64,000 nt of DNA from VBAS01 sp963773465 (lineage in GTDB: Bacteria > Bacteroidota > Bacteroidia > Chitinophagales > Chitinophagaceae), in NCBI GenBank assembly GCA_963773465.1, contig CAVZBF010000004.1, forward strand, positions 1,922,001-1,986,000. The letters are read 5' to 3'. Shown here piece by piece: positions 30,780 through 39,500 of the stretch. The stretch's first letter is position 1; each line of letters opens with the position of its first letter. The position numbers and the translations under genes are program-made. Below the pieces are notes generated by a model. That model saw only the letters and a list, made by a program, of their open reading frames with translations, was not told where the DNA came from and did no database searches.

Positions 30780-31690
30780 TTATCAATGGTTATAATTCCA
30801 AATATTATTTTTTTCAACGTGCGGTTAGATATCTGCATTTCAGTTTCGCCGCCATAATCCCAATAACGAAGTGTTATTTTGTTGCCTTGTTTACTTATTT
30901 GCCGCAGGATAATAAAATGAGTGGGTATTGAAAACTTGATCTTATCATGATTCTTTTTATGAATGATCCGGTTATTGATATAAAGGCTTACAATATTGCT
31001 GTCAATTCTTTTTTCTAAATAACTATAAACATCTTTTACCCACGGTTTGATAAGGTCACTGCCAACAGCCTTTACATGAACGCCACACATTCTATTCACC
31101 ATCCGGTCGAATTTAGCTAAGTTGGTAGCGGCCCAAAAAGTATTTTCATCACCTTCATGATATCTTTTGTCAAAGAAATTGAGATAGCCTTTGAATTTAT
31201 CGGCCAATACAAGAAACCACATTTGTTCTGCATGTCTTATATCCAAAACACCTTTGAATTTTAATGTGCCGGCAGCCTGCATTACGGCCTTTGAAGGCTT
31301 GAATTTATTGTTATTAAATGTTGCTTCCCCTTTATCATACAGATCGTTCATGAATTTTACATAACCTAAGGGATCTTTTTCCATTACCAAATAAGAGAGT
31401 GCTCCATAGGCACAAAAATTTGTACTGCGGCCCGGGTAAAAGCTTTTTGGGTTTTCAAGGTTTAGCTTAAGGTTATCATAAAACAATTTTGGTTTTACAT
31501 TTGGCCAATAAGTGCTTTCTTTGGTTTGATCTGTTTTATCAAGAAATGCTAAGGCCTCTTTTTTTGTAGAAGATATTCCACCGAAAAAATACTCAGCGCG
31601 GGTCTTTTCAACAAAAAAAATCAAAGGCACGAAAAGGAAGAATGAAAATTTGTAATGTATACGCAAGATTATTTTTTCTTGATTATACAA
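30776..31690 (-). CDS. Secreted protein with a possible papain-like Cys-His-Asp arrangement
   Basis: 304 residues with an N-terminal hydrophobic export segment (~11-32). I know no named family. Cys in 'STNFCAYGALSYLVMEKDP' sits at the start of a predicted helix. Much later 'PTHFIILRQI' has His at the start of a strand and 'LRYWDYGGE' has Asp on the next strand. That order and spacing resemble C39-like papain-fold peptidases, but the assignment is inference from pattern only. The middle is helical and rich in aromatic and basic residues. It overlaps the lipoprotein gene by four bases and is separated from the DPP gene upstream by a terminator. Confidence 0.55.
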   Translation of the reverse strand: MYNQEKIILRIHYKFSFFLFVPLIFFVEKTRAEYFFGGISSTKKEALAFLDKTDQTKESTYWPNVKPKLFYDNLKLNLENPKSFYPGRSTNFCAYGALSYLVMEKDPLGYVKFMNDLYDKGEATFNNNKFKPSKAVMQAAGTLKFKGVLDIRHAEQMWFLVLADKFKGYLNFFDKRYHEGDENTFWAATNLAKFDRMVNRMCGVHVKAVGSDLIKPWVKDVYSYLEKRIDSNIVSLYINNRIIHKKNHDKIKFSIPTHFIILRQISKQGNKITLRYWDYGGETEMQISNRTLKKIIFGIITIDK

Positions 31691-31723
31691 ATATCAGACC
31701 CTTTGCTGAAGTGTAATAGAGTA

Positions 31724-31748
31724 AAACCCCGATTTAACACCGGGGTTT
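31724..31748 (-). terminator. Terminator after the DPP-IV-like gene
   Basis: AAACCCCG (31724-31731) pairs with CGGGGTTT (31741-31748). On the minus strand the stem ends in TTTTAC just beyond the peptidase stop at 31755. It separates that gene from the secreted pair downstream. Confidence 0.75.
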
Positions 31749-31754
31749 ATAGAT

Positions 31755-33881
31755 TTAGAAAGGTCTGGCCTGTTGTTGTGATGGTTGCCAGAATTGTTCC
31801 GGCATCGGTTTCTTTAATAAATACTGGTAATAAAAATTATAAGCTTCGGTTCTGTTGTGTTCACCTTTTGCCCTGTTATTTCCGCCAATGCCATGTCTTT
31901 CGCCCGGGTAAAGCATAAATTCAAAATGTTTTTTCAGGTCCTCCAGTTTATTTACGAGCACCAGGCTGTTTTGCATATGTACATTATCATCAGACGTGCC
32001 ATGTACAATGCGAAGCAATCCTTTTAGCTTATCCGCATACGTCATCACGGATGTCGCTTTATACCCTTCAGGATTTTCTTTTGGTGTATCCATATAGCGT
32101 TCGGTATAATGCGTATCATAAAAATGCCAGTCGGTAACCGATGCATTTGCCACACCATGAGTAAATACATCAGCACCGTACGTCAACGCCATGCATGTCA
32201 TGTAACCACCAAAGCTTCCGCCGGTGATGGCAAGACGATTGCCATCTATAAATGATTTTTCCTTCAGCCATTTGCCGCATTGCATGTAATCTTCAATCTC
32301 ATATTTCCCCAATTGGCGATGGATATAGTTCATTCCCTTTTTACCAAAATGTCCGCTGCTGCGATTGTCAAATACAACCTGTATCAATCCTTCCTGTGCC
32401 CACCAGATCTCTGTGGCGCTGCTTCCCCATGTATCCATAATACGACCGGCATTCGGCCCGCCATAAATACTTACAAGCACGGGATACTTTTTATTCGGGT
32501 CAAAATTGATCGGGTAAGTAATTGTTACAGGCAGGTCAAACAGACCGTCGGCAGATTTTACACGATGCAATTCTTTTTTTGGTAATTCATAGTTTGCAAA
32601 TTCATCTCCTTTCACATTGGCAATTTCTCTTACCAGTTTTCCTTTCATATCCATTATTGCAACAGTCGTCGGCGTAGTAATATTTGAATATGCAGTAACA
32701 AAATATTTATTGGTTGGAGAAATTGACATGCCGGCAAAAGAATATTCACCGAAAGAAAGACGTGTCATTTTCTTTCCATCAAAAGAAGTGGAGTAAAGGT
32801 CCCATCTCGCAGAGTTCTCTTTTCTTGCATTAAAATAAATTGTCTTTGTTTTTTCATCAACTTTATAAATGGCGCCAACAGTAAAATCTCCATTTGTGAT
32901 TTGATTGATAAGCTTTCCTTTCATGTCAAATAAATAATACTGCTCCCACCCATTTTTATCGCTGCGCATGATGAAACCCGTGTTGCCTGGTAAGAATTCA
33001 ATTCGATTGCCACGGTCAAGATCGATCCAGGTGGTTTGTTTTTCATCATACAATTCCGTTTTAGCGCCGCTGCTCAGATCAACCGCATAAATTTTTAAAT
33101 TATCCTGTCCGCGATTCATCCAAATGGCCCATAGCTGGCCGGTTGGCGTCCATACCGGTGTTCCGAAATACTGGTCATCTTTTTCATTAAAATCTGCCCA
33201 TGTCGTTTTCTTCGTTTCAATATCAACAACGCCCAGTTTTACTTCAGGATTCTTATCACCCGGTTTTGGATAATGTTCATTCTCTAAAAAGCCACGCTGG
33301 TCTTTGATAACATAAATAGGAAAGGTGGGCACTTGTGAATCATCAAAGCGCATATAGCAGATATTTTTGCTATCAGGACTCCACCAAAAAGCACGGTAGC
33401 GGGTGCCGCGACCGAGTATTTCTTCCATATACACCCATGATGCATAACCATTTTTTATTAATTCATTTCCGTCTTTCGTTAATTGAATGTCCTGATCGGT
33501 TTCTGTATTGCGAATAACAAGATTATTGTCTTTGTTAGTGTAAGCAACCCATTTTTCATCTGGGCTCCATGTTACATTTTTCGCATCGGTGATCAGTGCT
33601 GCGTAATCTTTTTTTGGTTTGGCGGGTTCTTTTTTTTCCTCATACAGAACAGCTTCACCCGTTTTTACATTTACAGTAAACATTTTGGTTTTACCATCGG
33701 TTTCTCTTCTTGACTCTATGTAGTGGTCATCATCGATCCATTTGGTTACTTGGGGCAGTTGCTTAGTAATGTTGGTCGGCTTATTTGCAAAAGCCTGTTC
33801 GTAACTAACTTGTTTTTTCTGTGCATTGATGAATAAAAAACAAGTAGCGGTAAAAGCTGTGAGCAGTAATAGCTTTCTCAT
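31755..33881 (-). CDS. Dipeptidyl-peptidase IV-like S9 peptidase
   Basis: About 708 residues. ATG 33881 gives 'MRKLLLLTAFTATCFLFINAQ', a signal peptide; the longer frame to 33941 is rejected. An N-terminal beta-propeller contains the DPP-IV substrate motif 'YASWVYMEEILGR', whose Glu pair binds the free amino terminus. The C-terminal alpha/beta-hydrolase has the nucleophile Ser in 'GGSFGGYMT', Asp in 'HGTSDDNVH' and His in 'YPGERHGIGG'. It should remove N-terminal X-Pro-type dipeptides in the periplasm. It is monocistronic, with its own downstream terminator. Confidence 0.92.
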   Translation of the reverse strand: MRKLLLLTAFTATCFLFINAQKKQVSYEQAFANKPTNITKQLPQVTKWIDDDHYIESRRETDGKTKMFTVNVKTGEAVLYEEKKEPAKPKKDYAALITDAKNVTWSPDEKWVAYTNKDNNLVIRNTETDQDIQLTKDGNELIKNGYASWVYMEEILGRGTRYRAFWWSPDSKNICYMRFDDSQVPTFPIYVIKDQRGFLENEHYPKPGDKNPEVKLGVVDIETKKTTWADFNEKDDQYFGTPVWTPTGQLWAIWMNRGQDNLKIYAVDLSSGAKTELYDEKQTTWIDLDRGNRIEFLPGNTGFIMRSDKNGWEQYYLFDMKGKLINQITNGDFTVGAIYKVDEKTKTIYFNARKENSARWDLYSTSFDGKKMTRLSFGEYSFAGMSISPTNKYFVTAYSNITTPTTVAIMDMKGKLVREIANVKGDEFANYELPKKELHRVKSADGLFDLPVTITYPINFDPNKKYPVLVSIYGGPNAGRIMDTWGSSATEIWWAQEGLIQVVFDNRSSGHFGKKGMNYIHRQLGKYEIEDYMQCGKWLKEKSFIDGNRLAITGGSFGGYMTCMALTYGADVFTHGVANASVTDWHFYDTHYTERYMDTPKENPEGYKATSVMTYADKLKGLLRIVHGTSDDNVHMQNSLVLVNKLEDLKKHFEFMLYPGERHGIGGNNRAKGEHNRTEAYNFYYQYLLKKPMPEQFWQPSQQQARPF

Positions 33882-34010
33882 TTGCTTGTGGGGTTGATGA
33901 GGAGGAAAGATACTAAGGTTCGCAGACAGATAATTTGACAAGGGTGAAAAAATTGATGAATGGTTCGAGTATCAATTTTGTACAGAGTTGAAGGGTCAAA
34001 AATCAATTTG

Positions 34011-34447
34011 TCATTGCAGATTTTCAATATCACCAAGATCCTGATGCCGGCCACTTGCTCTTTTATTTTTAATCAAATCATTATAGCCAATAAAATGCAC
34101 CGGTAATCCATCAATAGAAATTGTTTTTTTATTTGGATAACATTCATTGAAACTTACACCGTCAATCGAAGTAAGCAGAACAATGCGAAGTGGCGGATGA
34201 CCAAGTTGTATAACAGACTCTTCTTTAGTTAAGTCATCTTCCGTTATATTAAGTGACGCAAAACCCAATTCCCGGATACTACTAAGAATTTTTTTGCATT
34301 TTGTTTTTCAGGAAGTAACCAAATATCGAGATCCCCCGTATAGCGGGGATGACCGTGAATACCGACAGCATAACCACCTACTATCAGGTATTTTACCTCA
34401 TTTTTATTTAATAACTGAACAAATTCTCTGAAATCTTGGCCCAGCAT
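34011..34447 (-). CDS. Nucleotidyltransferase (DUF6036/MNT-like; one frameshift)
   Basis: About 145 residues when joined. The nucleotidyltransferase signature is 'VKYLIVGGYAVGIHGHPRYTGDLDIWL': glycine-rich motif followed by the DxD metal site. The C-terminal 'VHFIGYNDLIKNKRASGRHQDLGDIENL' is typical of this stand-alone family. The frame slips in a run of seven A near 34290. One more A restores 'NAKKILSSIRELGFASLNIT'. It is preceded and overlapped by a 59-codon gene. Members often act in mobile defence or toxin-antitoxin modules, but its target is unknown. Confidence 0.78.
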
Positions 34448-34583
34448 CTGGATATTTAAATTTGATGTATTGTTGGCGGAGCAATTCTATAGCTTCTAAT
34501 CTTTCTAATTCTGTTTTCGATTGCCAGTATTGAAAATCATTTTTCCTTTCTTTTAATGATTTTATGGTAATGACTTTTTGCAT
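34404..34583 (-). CDS. 59-residue small protein overlapping the nucleotidyltransferase
   Basis: Too short to stand out but well supported by context. ATG 34583 begins 'MQKVITIKSLKERKNDFQYW', continues 'SKTELERLEAIELLRQQYI', and ends 'RFQRICSVIK' with TAA at 34404-34406. It overlaps the nucleotidyltransferase start by 44 bases in another frame. The composition (charged helix with a 'YW..KT..ERLEAIE.LRQQY' pattern) recalls small genes that commonly sit immediately upstream of such nucleotidyltransferases. I infer a partner or antitoxin-like role; no function is established here. Confidence 0.65.
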   Translation of the reverse strand: MQKVITIKSLKERKNDFQYWQSKTELERLEAIELLRQQYIKFKYPDAGPRFQRICSVIK

Positions 34584-34619
34584 TAACCAAATTTACAAAT
34601 ATAATTCGCATCAATGGAT

Positions 34620-36443
34620 TTATCTCACCTCCTGCATCTCCACTAATCTTTTATAAAAACCATTTTGAGAAAGCAACTGATCATGTGTGCCGCGTTCCAC
34701 TATTTTTCCTTTTTGTAAAACAATGATCTCATCGGCATGACGGATCGTACTCAGCCGGTGCGCAATCACAATGCTTGTACGGTTTTGCATCATGTTGTTG
34801 ATAGCGTCCTGTACCAGTCTTTCGCTTTCTGTATCGAGTGACGATGTGGCTTCGTCTAAAATTAATATCGGCGGGTTTTTTATCAGGGCCCTTGCAATAG
34901 TAAGCCGTTGTCTTTCGCCGCCGCTAAGCTTAGTGCCGCGGTCGCCGATATTCGTTTTGTAGCCATGCTCTTTATGCATAATAAATTCATGAGCATTGGC
35001 AACTTTTGCTGCCTCCATAATTTCGTCATCGCTTGCTGCCTGTTTTCCTAACCTTATATTGTTTGCAATCGTATCATTAAAAAGAATTGGTTCCTGCGTT
35101 ACAATGCTCATTAGGCTTCTTACGGAGTGTAAAGAATACTCTTTGATATTTATCCCATCAATTAATACTTCGCCGCCGGTTACATCATGGAATCTCGGAA
35201 CAAGATCGGCCAGTGTTGACTTACCTGCACCCGATGATCCAACCAATGCAATCGTTTTTCCTTTCTCTATTGTAAGGTTGATGTTATCGAGTATCACAGC
35301 ATCATCATAAGTGAACCGAACATTTTTAAATTCAATTTTATTATTGAACGAAGGGATCAGTTTGCCATTTACATTATCATCGACAGTGATCGGCGTTTTC
35401 AGCACTTCCTCAATTCTGCCAATAGCAGCGCTGCCTTTTTGCATATTGCTAAAGGCAAGGGAAATTGATTTTGCAGGATTGATGATGTTATAAAATAAAG
35501 CGAGATACCCGATAAATGCAGAACCTTCCAATGGAATAGTTCCGCTGATAATCTTACTGCCGCCATACCAGAGTATGGAAGCAAAAACCACTACTCCTAA
35601 AAATTCAGATACCGGCGAAGCAAGATCACGGCGATAGCCTATTTTATTTTTTGCTTTTAGCAGCTCATCATTGATCGTAAAGAATTTTCGCTTTAATAAT
35701 GATTCAATATTGAATGCCTTGATTACACGAAGACCGCCAAGCGTTTCATCAAGAACCGATACAGATTCGCCATATTTTATTGCGGCTTCCAGCGATTGTT
35801 TTTTCAACGATCTTGAGATGCGGCCAATTACAAAACCAATAATGGGAATAAAAATGAGAAGAAACAAAGTGAGCTGCGGGCTTAAATAAAAAAGAAAAGC
35901 AAAGTTGAGAATGATCGTTAACGGATCACGAACCCATCCTTCAAGCGTGCCCACGACAGAATTTTCTACTTCGGCAATATCGATCGTGATGCGGCTGATA
36001 AGATCTCCCTTTCTTTTTTCAGTAAAATATCCAATGGGTAAATGAAGGATCTTGTGATAAAGGTCGGAACGCAGGGTGTTCACTATTCTATTCTTTATTG
36101 GATTTAAAACATAATAAGAGAGATACAAAAAAAGATTTTTTAAAAAGATAGAAACGACAATTAATATACAGATCAGTCCAAGGGTATTTAACAGGCCTTC
36201 AGTTTTACCTTCTTTACTCTTATTTATCATACTTTTTAATGCATCACGAATATATTTGATAACCGGATTGCTTGAATCAACCATGGTGCTTTTATCACCG
36301 TTGAATATGAGTTCCAAAAAAGGCATGAGCATGCCAACAGATACGATAGAAAAGGCAACAGATAAAATGATAAAGAGGAAGTAAAGAAAAATGCCGCTCT
36401 TGTAATTGCCGAGATAGCCAAAAATCCGTGAATATTTTTTCAT
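34620..36443 (-). CDS. ABC exporter, fused permease and ATPase (MsbA-like)
   Basis: 607 residues from ATG 36443 ('MKKYSRIFGYLGN'). The N-terminal six-helix type IV exporter domain (~10-320) is followed by the ATPase: Walker A 'ALVGSSGAGKSTL', Q-loop 'SIVTQEPILFNDT', signature 'LSGGERQRLTIARAL', Walker B 'ILILDEATSSLD' and the switch His in 'VIAHRLSTI'. It works as a homodimer. Lipid A-core flipping is plausible by similarity to MsbA, but multidrug or lipid substrates cannot be excluded. It is divergent from rbfA, with a 69-base spacer. Confidence 0.9.
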   Translation of the reverse strand: MKKYSRIFGYLGNYKSGIFLYFLFIILSVAFSIVSVGMLMPFLELIFNGDKSTMVDSSNPVIKYIRDALKSMINKSKEGKTEGLLNTLGLICILIVVSIFLKNLFLYLSYYVLNPIKNRIVNTLRSDLYHKILHLPIGYFTEKRKGDLISRITIDIAEVENSVVGTLEGWVRDPLTIILNFAFLFYLSPQLTLFLLIFIPIIGFVIGRISRSLKKQSLEAAIKYGESVSVLDETLGGLRVIKAFNIESLLKRKFFTINDELLKAKNKIGYRRDLASPVSEFLGVVVFASILWYGGSKIISGTIPLEGSAFIGYLALFYNIINPAKSISLAFSNMQKGSAAIGRIEEVLKTPITVDDNVNGKLIPSFNNKIEFKNVRFTYDDAVILDNINLTIEKGKTIALVGSSGAGKSTLADLVPRFHDVTGGEVLIDGINIKEYSLHSVRSLMSIVTQEPILFNDTIANNIRLGKQAASDDEIMEAAKVANAHEFIMHKEHGYKTNIGDRGTKLSGGERQRLTIARALIKNPPILILDEATSSLDTESERLVQDAINNMMQNRTSIVIAHRLSTIRHADEIIVLQKGKIVERGTHDQLLSQNGFYKRLVEMQEVR

Positions 36444-36512
36444 TGTATAATAACTGCTCCAAAGAAGCAGCAAAAGTAACTAATTTTACCCCGAACTAAA
36501 GAAGGAGGGAAT

Positions 36513-36890
36513 ATGCAGGAGAACAAAAGACAAAAGCAAATTGCAGGCTTATTAAATGAAGAAATAAATACGATCTTTCAAAAGTTTGGATTAAATATGA
36601 TCGATGGCGGTATGGTTTCTATTTCATCCGTTAAAGTAACTCCTGACCTGCTTGAAGCAAGATTTTATTTAAGTTTTTTCCAGGTAAAAGATGTAAAAGC
36701 AGCATTGAAAAAAATTGAAGATCGTCATCACGATATAAAAAAAGAATTGGCGGCAAAAGTGAGACACCAGCTGCGAAGCATTCCGGTATTAAAATTTTTC
36801 CAGGATGATACGCTGGACCAGGTATTTAAAATGGAAGAATTATTTAAGAAGATAAGCGAAGAGCGTTCTCCGGATGGTGATGTGAAATGA
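36513..36890 (+). CDS. rbfA: Ribosome-binding factor A
   Basis: 125-residue KH-type ribosome maturation factor for the 30S 5' end. Typical features are the N-terminal 'NKRQKQIAGLLNEEINTIFQK', the central 'ISSVKVTPDLLEARFYLSFF' strand region and the 'LRSIPVLKFFQDDTLDQ' segment near the end. It is followed after 109 AT-rich bases by a LolE/FtsX-type permease gene on the same strand, a neighbour pairing I recall from other Bacteroidota. Confidence 0.92.
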   Translation: MQENKRQKQIAGLLNEEINTIFQKFGLNMIDGGMVSISSVKVTPDLLEARFYLSFFQVKDVKAALKKIEDRHHDIKKELAAKVRHQLRSIPVLKFFQDDTLDQVFKMEELFKKISEERSPDGDVK

Positions 36891-36999
36891 TTATTAATTA
36901 TAAATTATTGCCGTAACAGACAGCAACGGCCCAATAATAAATAATTAATTATTCTGTTGAACTGCACTTTAATTGAATTGATTTCAACATAAAAACCGA

Positions 37000-38265
37000 A
37001 TGAATATACTTAAAGGAGTACCCTTTCTTTTTGCCTGGCGTTATTTCAAAGCAAAAAAATCTACCAATGCTATTAACATCATTGCATGGATCAGTATTCT
37101 TGCCATGACGTTTGGCACTACAGCATTGATCCTCGTGTTAAGTGTGTTCAATGGCTTTGAAGGAATGGTGAAATCGCTGTACTCCGATTTTTATACCGAT
37201 CTTAAAATTTTTCCTGCGGAGGGAAAGGTGCTCAACTTAACACCGGAACAAATAAAAAAGATCCGCGGCGTGGCAGGAATAAAAAACGTTTCATTGGTGG
37301 CTGAAGAACAAGGATTGCTTCAACATTCAGGTCTTAATCGTGATACTACAGAATATAATTTTCAACGGGCGGTAACGATAAAAGGAGTGGATGAGAATTA
37401 CAAAGATGTATCCGGTGTTGCGAAAAATGTTCCAAGAGGCGAGTTCAATACCGGCAATGAAGAAATTCCTTATGTTATTCTGGGCGTCGGTGTGGAGGAT
37501 GCACTTCATGTGGAAGCGGATAAGAACATGCCGGTAAAAGTATATTTACCTAAAAGAGATTCTTCGGTGCTGATCGATCCGCTTCGTAATGTCAGCGTTG
37601 ACAATGTAACTACTTCCGGTGTTTTTGTGATCCAGCAGGAGTTTGATTTTAAATATGCGATCACCGATCTTGGATTTGTAAAAAAATTATTAGGTTTCAA
37701 TGCCGATGAATATACGGGTGTTGAACTTGCAATAAATGCAAATGGCAATGCCGATGATGTTAAAGAAAATTTGCAGCAAGCCTTGGGCAAAAATTACCTG
37801 GTGCAAACGAGATATGAGCAAAACCGGAGCCTGTACTCAATAATGACCGCAGAAAAATGGTTTGTATATGCCGTGCTGGTACTTATCATGTTTATCTTTT
37901 CATTTACTATTGTCAGCTCTCTTACGATGCTTGTTTTAGAAAAACAAAAAGACATCAGTATACTGCATGCGCTTGGCGGCAATAATAATTTTATTCAAAA
38001 AATATTTTTGAGTGAAGGATTACTGATCGGCATCTTTGGTGGCGTTGCCGGGATCATTCTTGCATTGATTATTGCATGGCTGCAGATAAATTATAAACTG
38101 ATCCCATTACAAGGAGGTTCTTTTTTAATAGATTATTACCCGGTAAAACTCAAATGGCCGGATTTTGTACTTGTTGCATTTACAGTTTTGTTTATTGCAT
38201 TACTTGCATCATGGATACCGGCAAGAAAGGCAGCGAGGCAGGAATTTTCGCTGAGGGCGGAATAA
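37000..38265 (+). CDS. FtsX/LolC-E-type ABC transporter permease
   Basis: 421 residues: 'FLFAWRYFKAKKSTNAINIIAWISILAMTFGTTALILVLSVFNGF' N-terminus with the first membrane helix, a large periplasmic domain (~45-280), then three C-terminal helices with the FtsX core ('LTMLVLEKQKDISILHALGG' and 'SWIPARKAARQEF'). Family role: lipoprotein release from the inner membrane (LolC/LolE) or related mechanotransmission. The cognate LolD ATPase gene is not in the window. It is convergent with the transketolase gene across a palindrome. Confidence 0.85.
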   Translation: MNILKGVPFLFAWRYFKAKKSTNAINIIAWISILAMTFGTTALILVLSVFNGFEGMVKSLYSDFYTDLKIFPAEGKVLNLTPEQIKKIRGVAGIKNVSLVAEEQGLLQHSGLNRDTTEYNFQRAVTIKGVDENYKDVSGVAKNVPRGEFNTGNEEIPYVILGVGVEDALHVEADKNMPVKVYLPKRDSSVLIDPLRNVSVDNVTTSGVFVIQQEFDFKYAITDLGFVKKLLGFNADEYTGVELAINANGNADDVKENLQQALGKNYLVQTRYEQNRSLYSIMTAEKWFVYAVLVLIMFIFSFTIVSSLTMLVLEKQKDISILHALGGNNNFIQKIFLSEGLLIGIFGGVAGIILALIIAWLQINYKLIPLQGGSFLIDYYPVKLKWPDFVLVAFTVLFIALLASWIPARKAARQEFSLRAE

Positions 38266-38329
38266 ACCAGGACTTTCAAGATTAAAAAGATTAGGAGGAG
38301 AAGTGGAAGGTTCATTACATATCTGATTC

Positions 38330-38357
38330 AATGAGGACATACCGGTATTTCCTCATT
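38330..38357. repeat. 28-bp near-perfect palindrome between convergent genes
   Basis: AATGAGGA, C, ATACCGGTAT, T, TCCTCATT: the arms and the 10-base centre are perfectly symmetric with a single C/T mismatch. It lies midway between the permease stop (38265) and the transketolase stop (38384). No T-run follows on either strand, so it is not a classical terminator. Confidence 0.6.
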
Positions 38358-38383
38358 AATCCCCCAAATCCTGTGAATGTGGT

Positions 38384-39217
38384 TTAGTAATCACCTATAG
38401 TCTCCGGCAACTGCCCCAATGCTTTTGCAAGTTGCTCATCATTCGGTGCCACGCCATGCCAGTTATGATCGTTTTCCATAAAATCAACACCTTTACTCAT
38501 TATGGTATGCATCATAATAGCGATCGGCTTTCCCTGGCCTGTTAACGACTTTGCTTGTTCAAGAGTTGAAACGACCTCATCCATGTCATTCCCATTCATT
38601 TCAAGAGTTGTCCAGCCAAATACTTCAAACTTTTGTTTGATATTTCCAAGTCCCATTATTTTATCAGTAGGTCCGTCTATTTGCTGACCGTTCCAATCAA
38701 CAGTTGAAATAAGATTATCCACTTTATGGTGAGCTGCAAACATGATGGCTTCCCAAACCTGGCCCTCATCCAATTCGCCATCGCCATGCAAAGAGTAAAC
38801 AAATGATCTTTCATTATTCAGTCTTTTTGTAAGAGCCGCGCCAATAGCAACACTCATACCCTGGCCCAATGAACCTGAAGCAACACGTATTCCGGGCAAA
38901 TGTTCGTGTGTAGCGGGGTGTCCCTGCAGTCTTGAATTAATTTTTCTGAATGTTGCTAACTCAGTTTTATCGAAATATCCGCTACGGGCCAGTGTGCTGT
39001 AATATACCGGCGAAATATGTCCGTTTGATAGTAGAAAAATATCCTCACCTTTTCCATCCATAGTAAAATCACTGTTGTGTTTCATTACCTTAAAAAATAA
39101 GGCAGTAAAAAAATCTGCACATCCTAATGAGCCACCGGGATGGCCGCTATTTGCTCCATGAACCATTCTCAAAATATCTCTTCGAATTTGTGTAGCGATG
39201 TTTTTTAAATCATTCAT
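38384..39217 (-). CDS. Transketolase, N-terminal subunit
   Basis: 277 residues from ATG 39217 ('MNDLKNIATQIRRDILRMVHGANSGHPGGSLG'); the frame to 39307 is not needed. It contains only the thiamine-diphosphate PP domain: 'SGHPGGSLGCADFFTALFF', 'SGSLGQGMSVAIGAAL', and the metal motif 'HGDGELDEGQVWEA' with 'DWNGQQIDG'. A split transketolase requires a separate C-terminal PYR/C-terminal subunit, and that gene is not adjacent on either side. Role: pentose phosphate pathway two-carbon transfer, or a related ketol transfer. It is divergent from the WecA-like gene. Confidence 0.9.
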   Translation of the reverse strand: MNDLKNIATQIRRDILRMVHGANSGHPGGSLGCADFFTALFFKVMKHNSDFTMDGKGEDIFLLSNGHISPVYYSTLARSGYFDKTELATFRKINSRLQGHPATHEHLPGIRVASGSLGQGMSVAIGAALTKRLNNERSFVYSLHGDGELDEGQVWEAIMFAAHHKVDNLISTVDWNGQQIDGPTDKIMGLGNIKQKFEVFGWTTLEMNGNDMDEVVSTLEQAKSLTGQGKPIAIMMHTIMSKGVDFMENDHNWHGVAPNDEQLAKALGQLPETIGDY

Positions 39218-39434
39218 AATTAAAATAGTGAGCTTATTAAACTTGTTTGGGAACTCTGTATCCAACGGCCCGTTAGCAACCTTTAAAAAATCCGGGCAAA
39301 AGTGCAATCTTTTTTAATACAAAATCCAAAACACCTCTTTAATTTAAAACAAGGTCAGGCAGGTTTTGGCAACCCGGCCTAAAGATTGCCAACAAAAAGT
39401 TGACTTTAAAATGGAAACATTGAATATTCTACAC

Positions 39435-39442
39435 TATTTTTG
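39435..39442 (+). promoter_or_regulatory. Candidate -7 element for the WecA-like gene
   Basis: TATTTTTG fits TAnnTTTG and lies 58 bases before the preferred start at 39501. No well-spaced TTG -33 was found, so support is weak. Confidence 0.3.
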
Positions 39443-39500
39443 CCCGCACATTCGGAACTCCACAAGTAAAACACTATCCGAAAACCTAATAACTGTTCTT

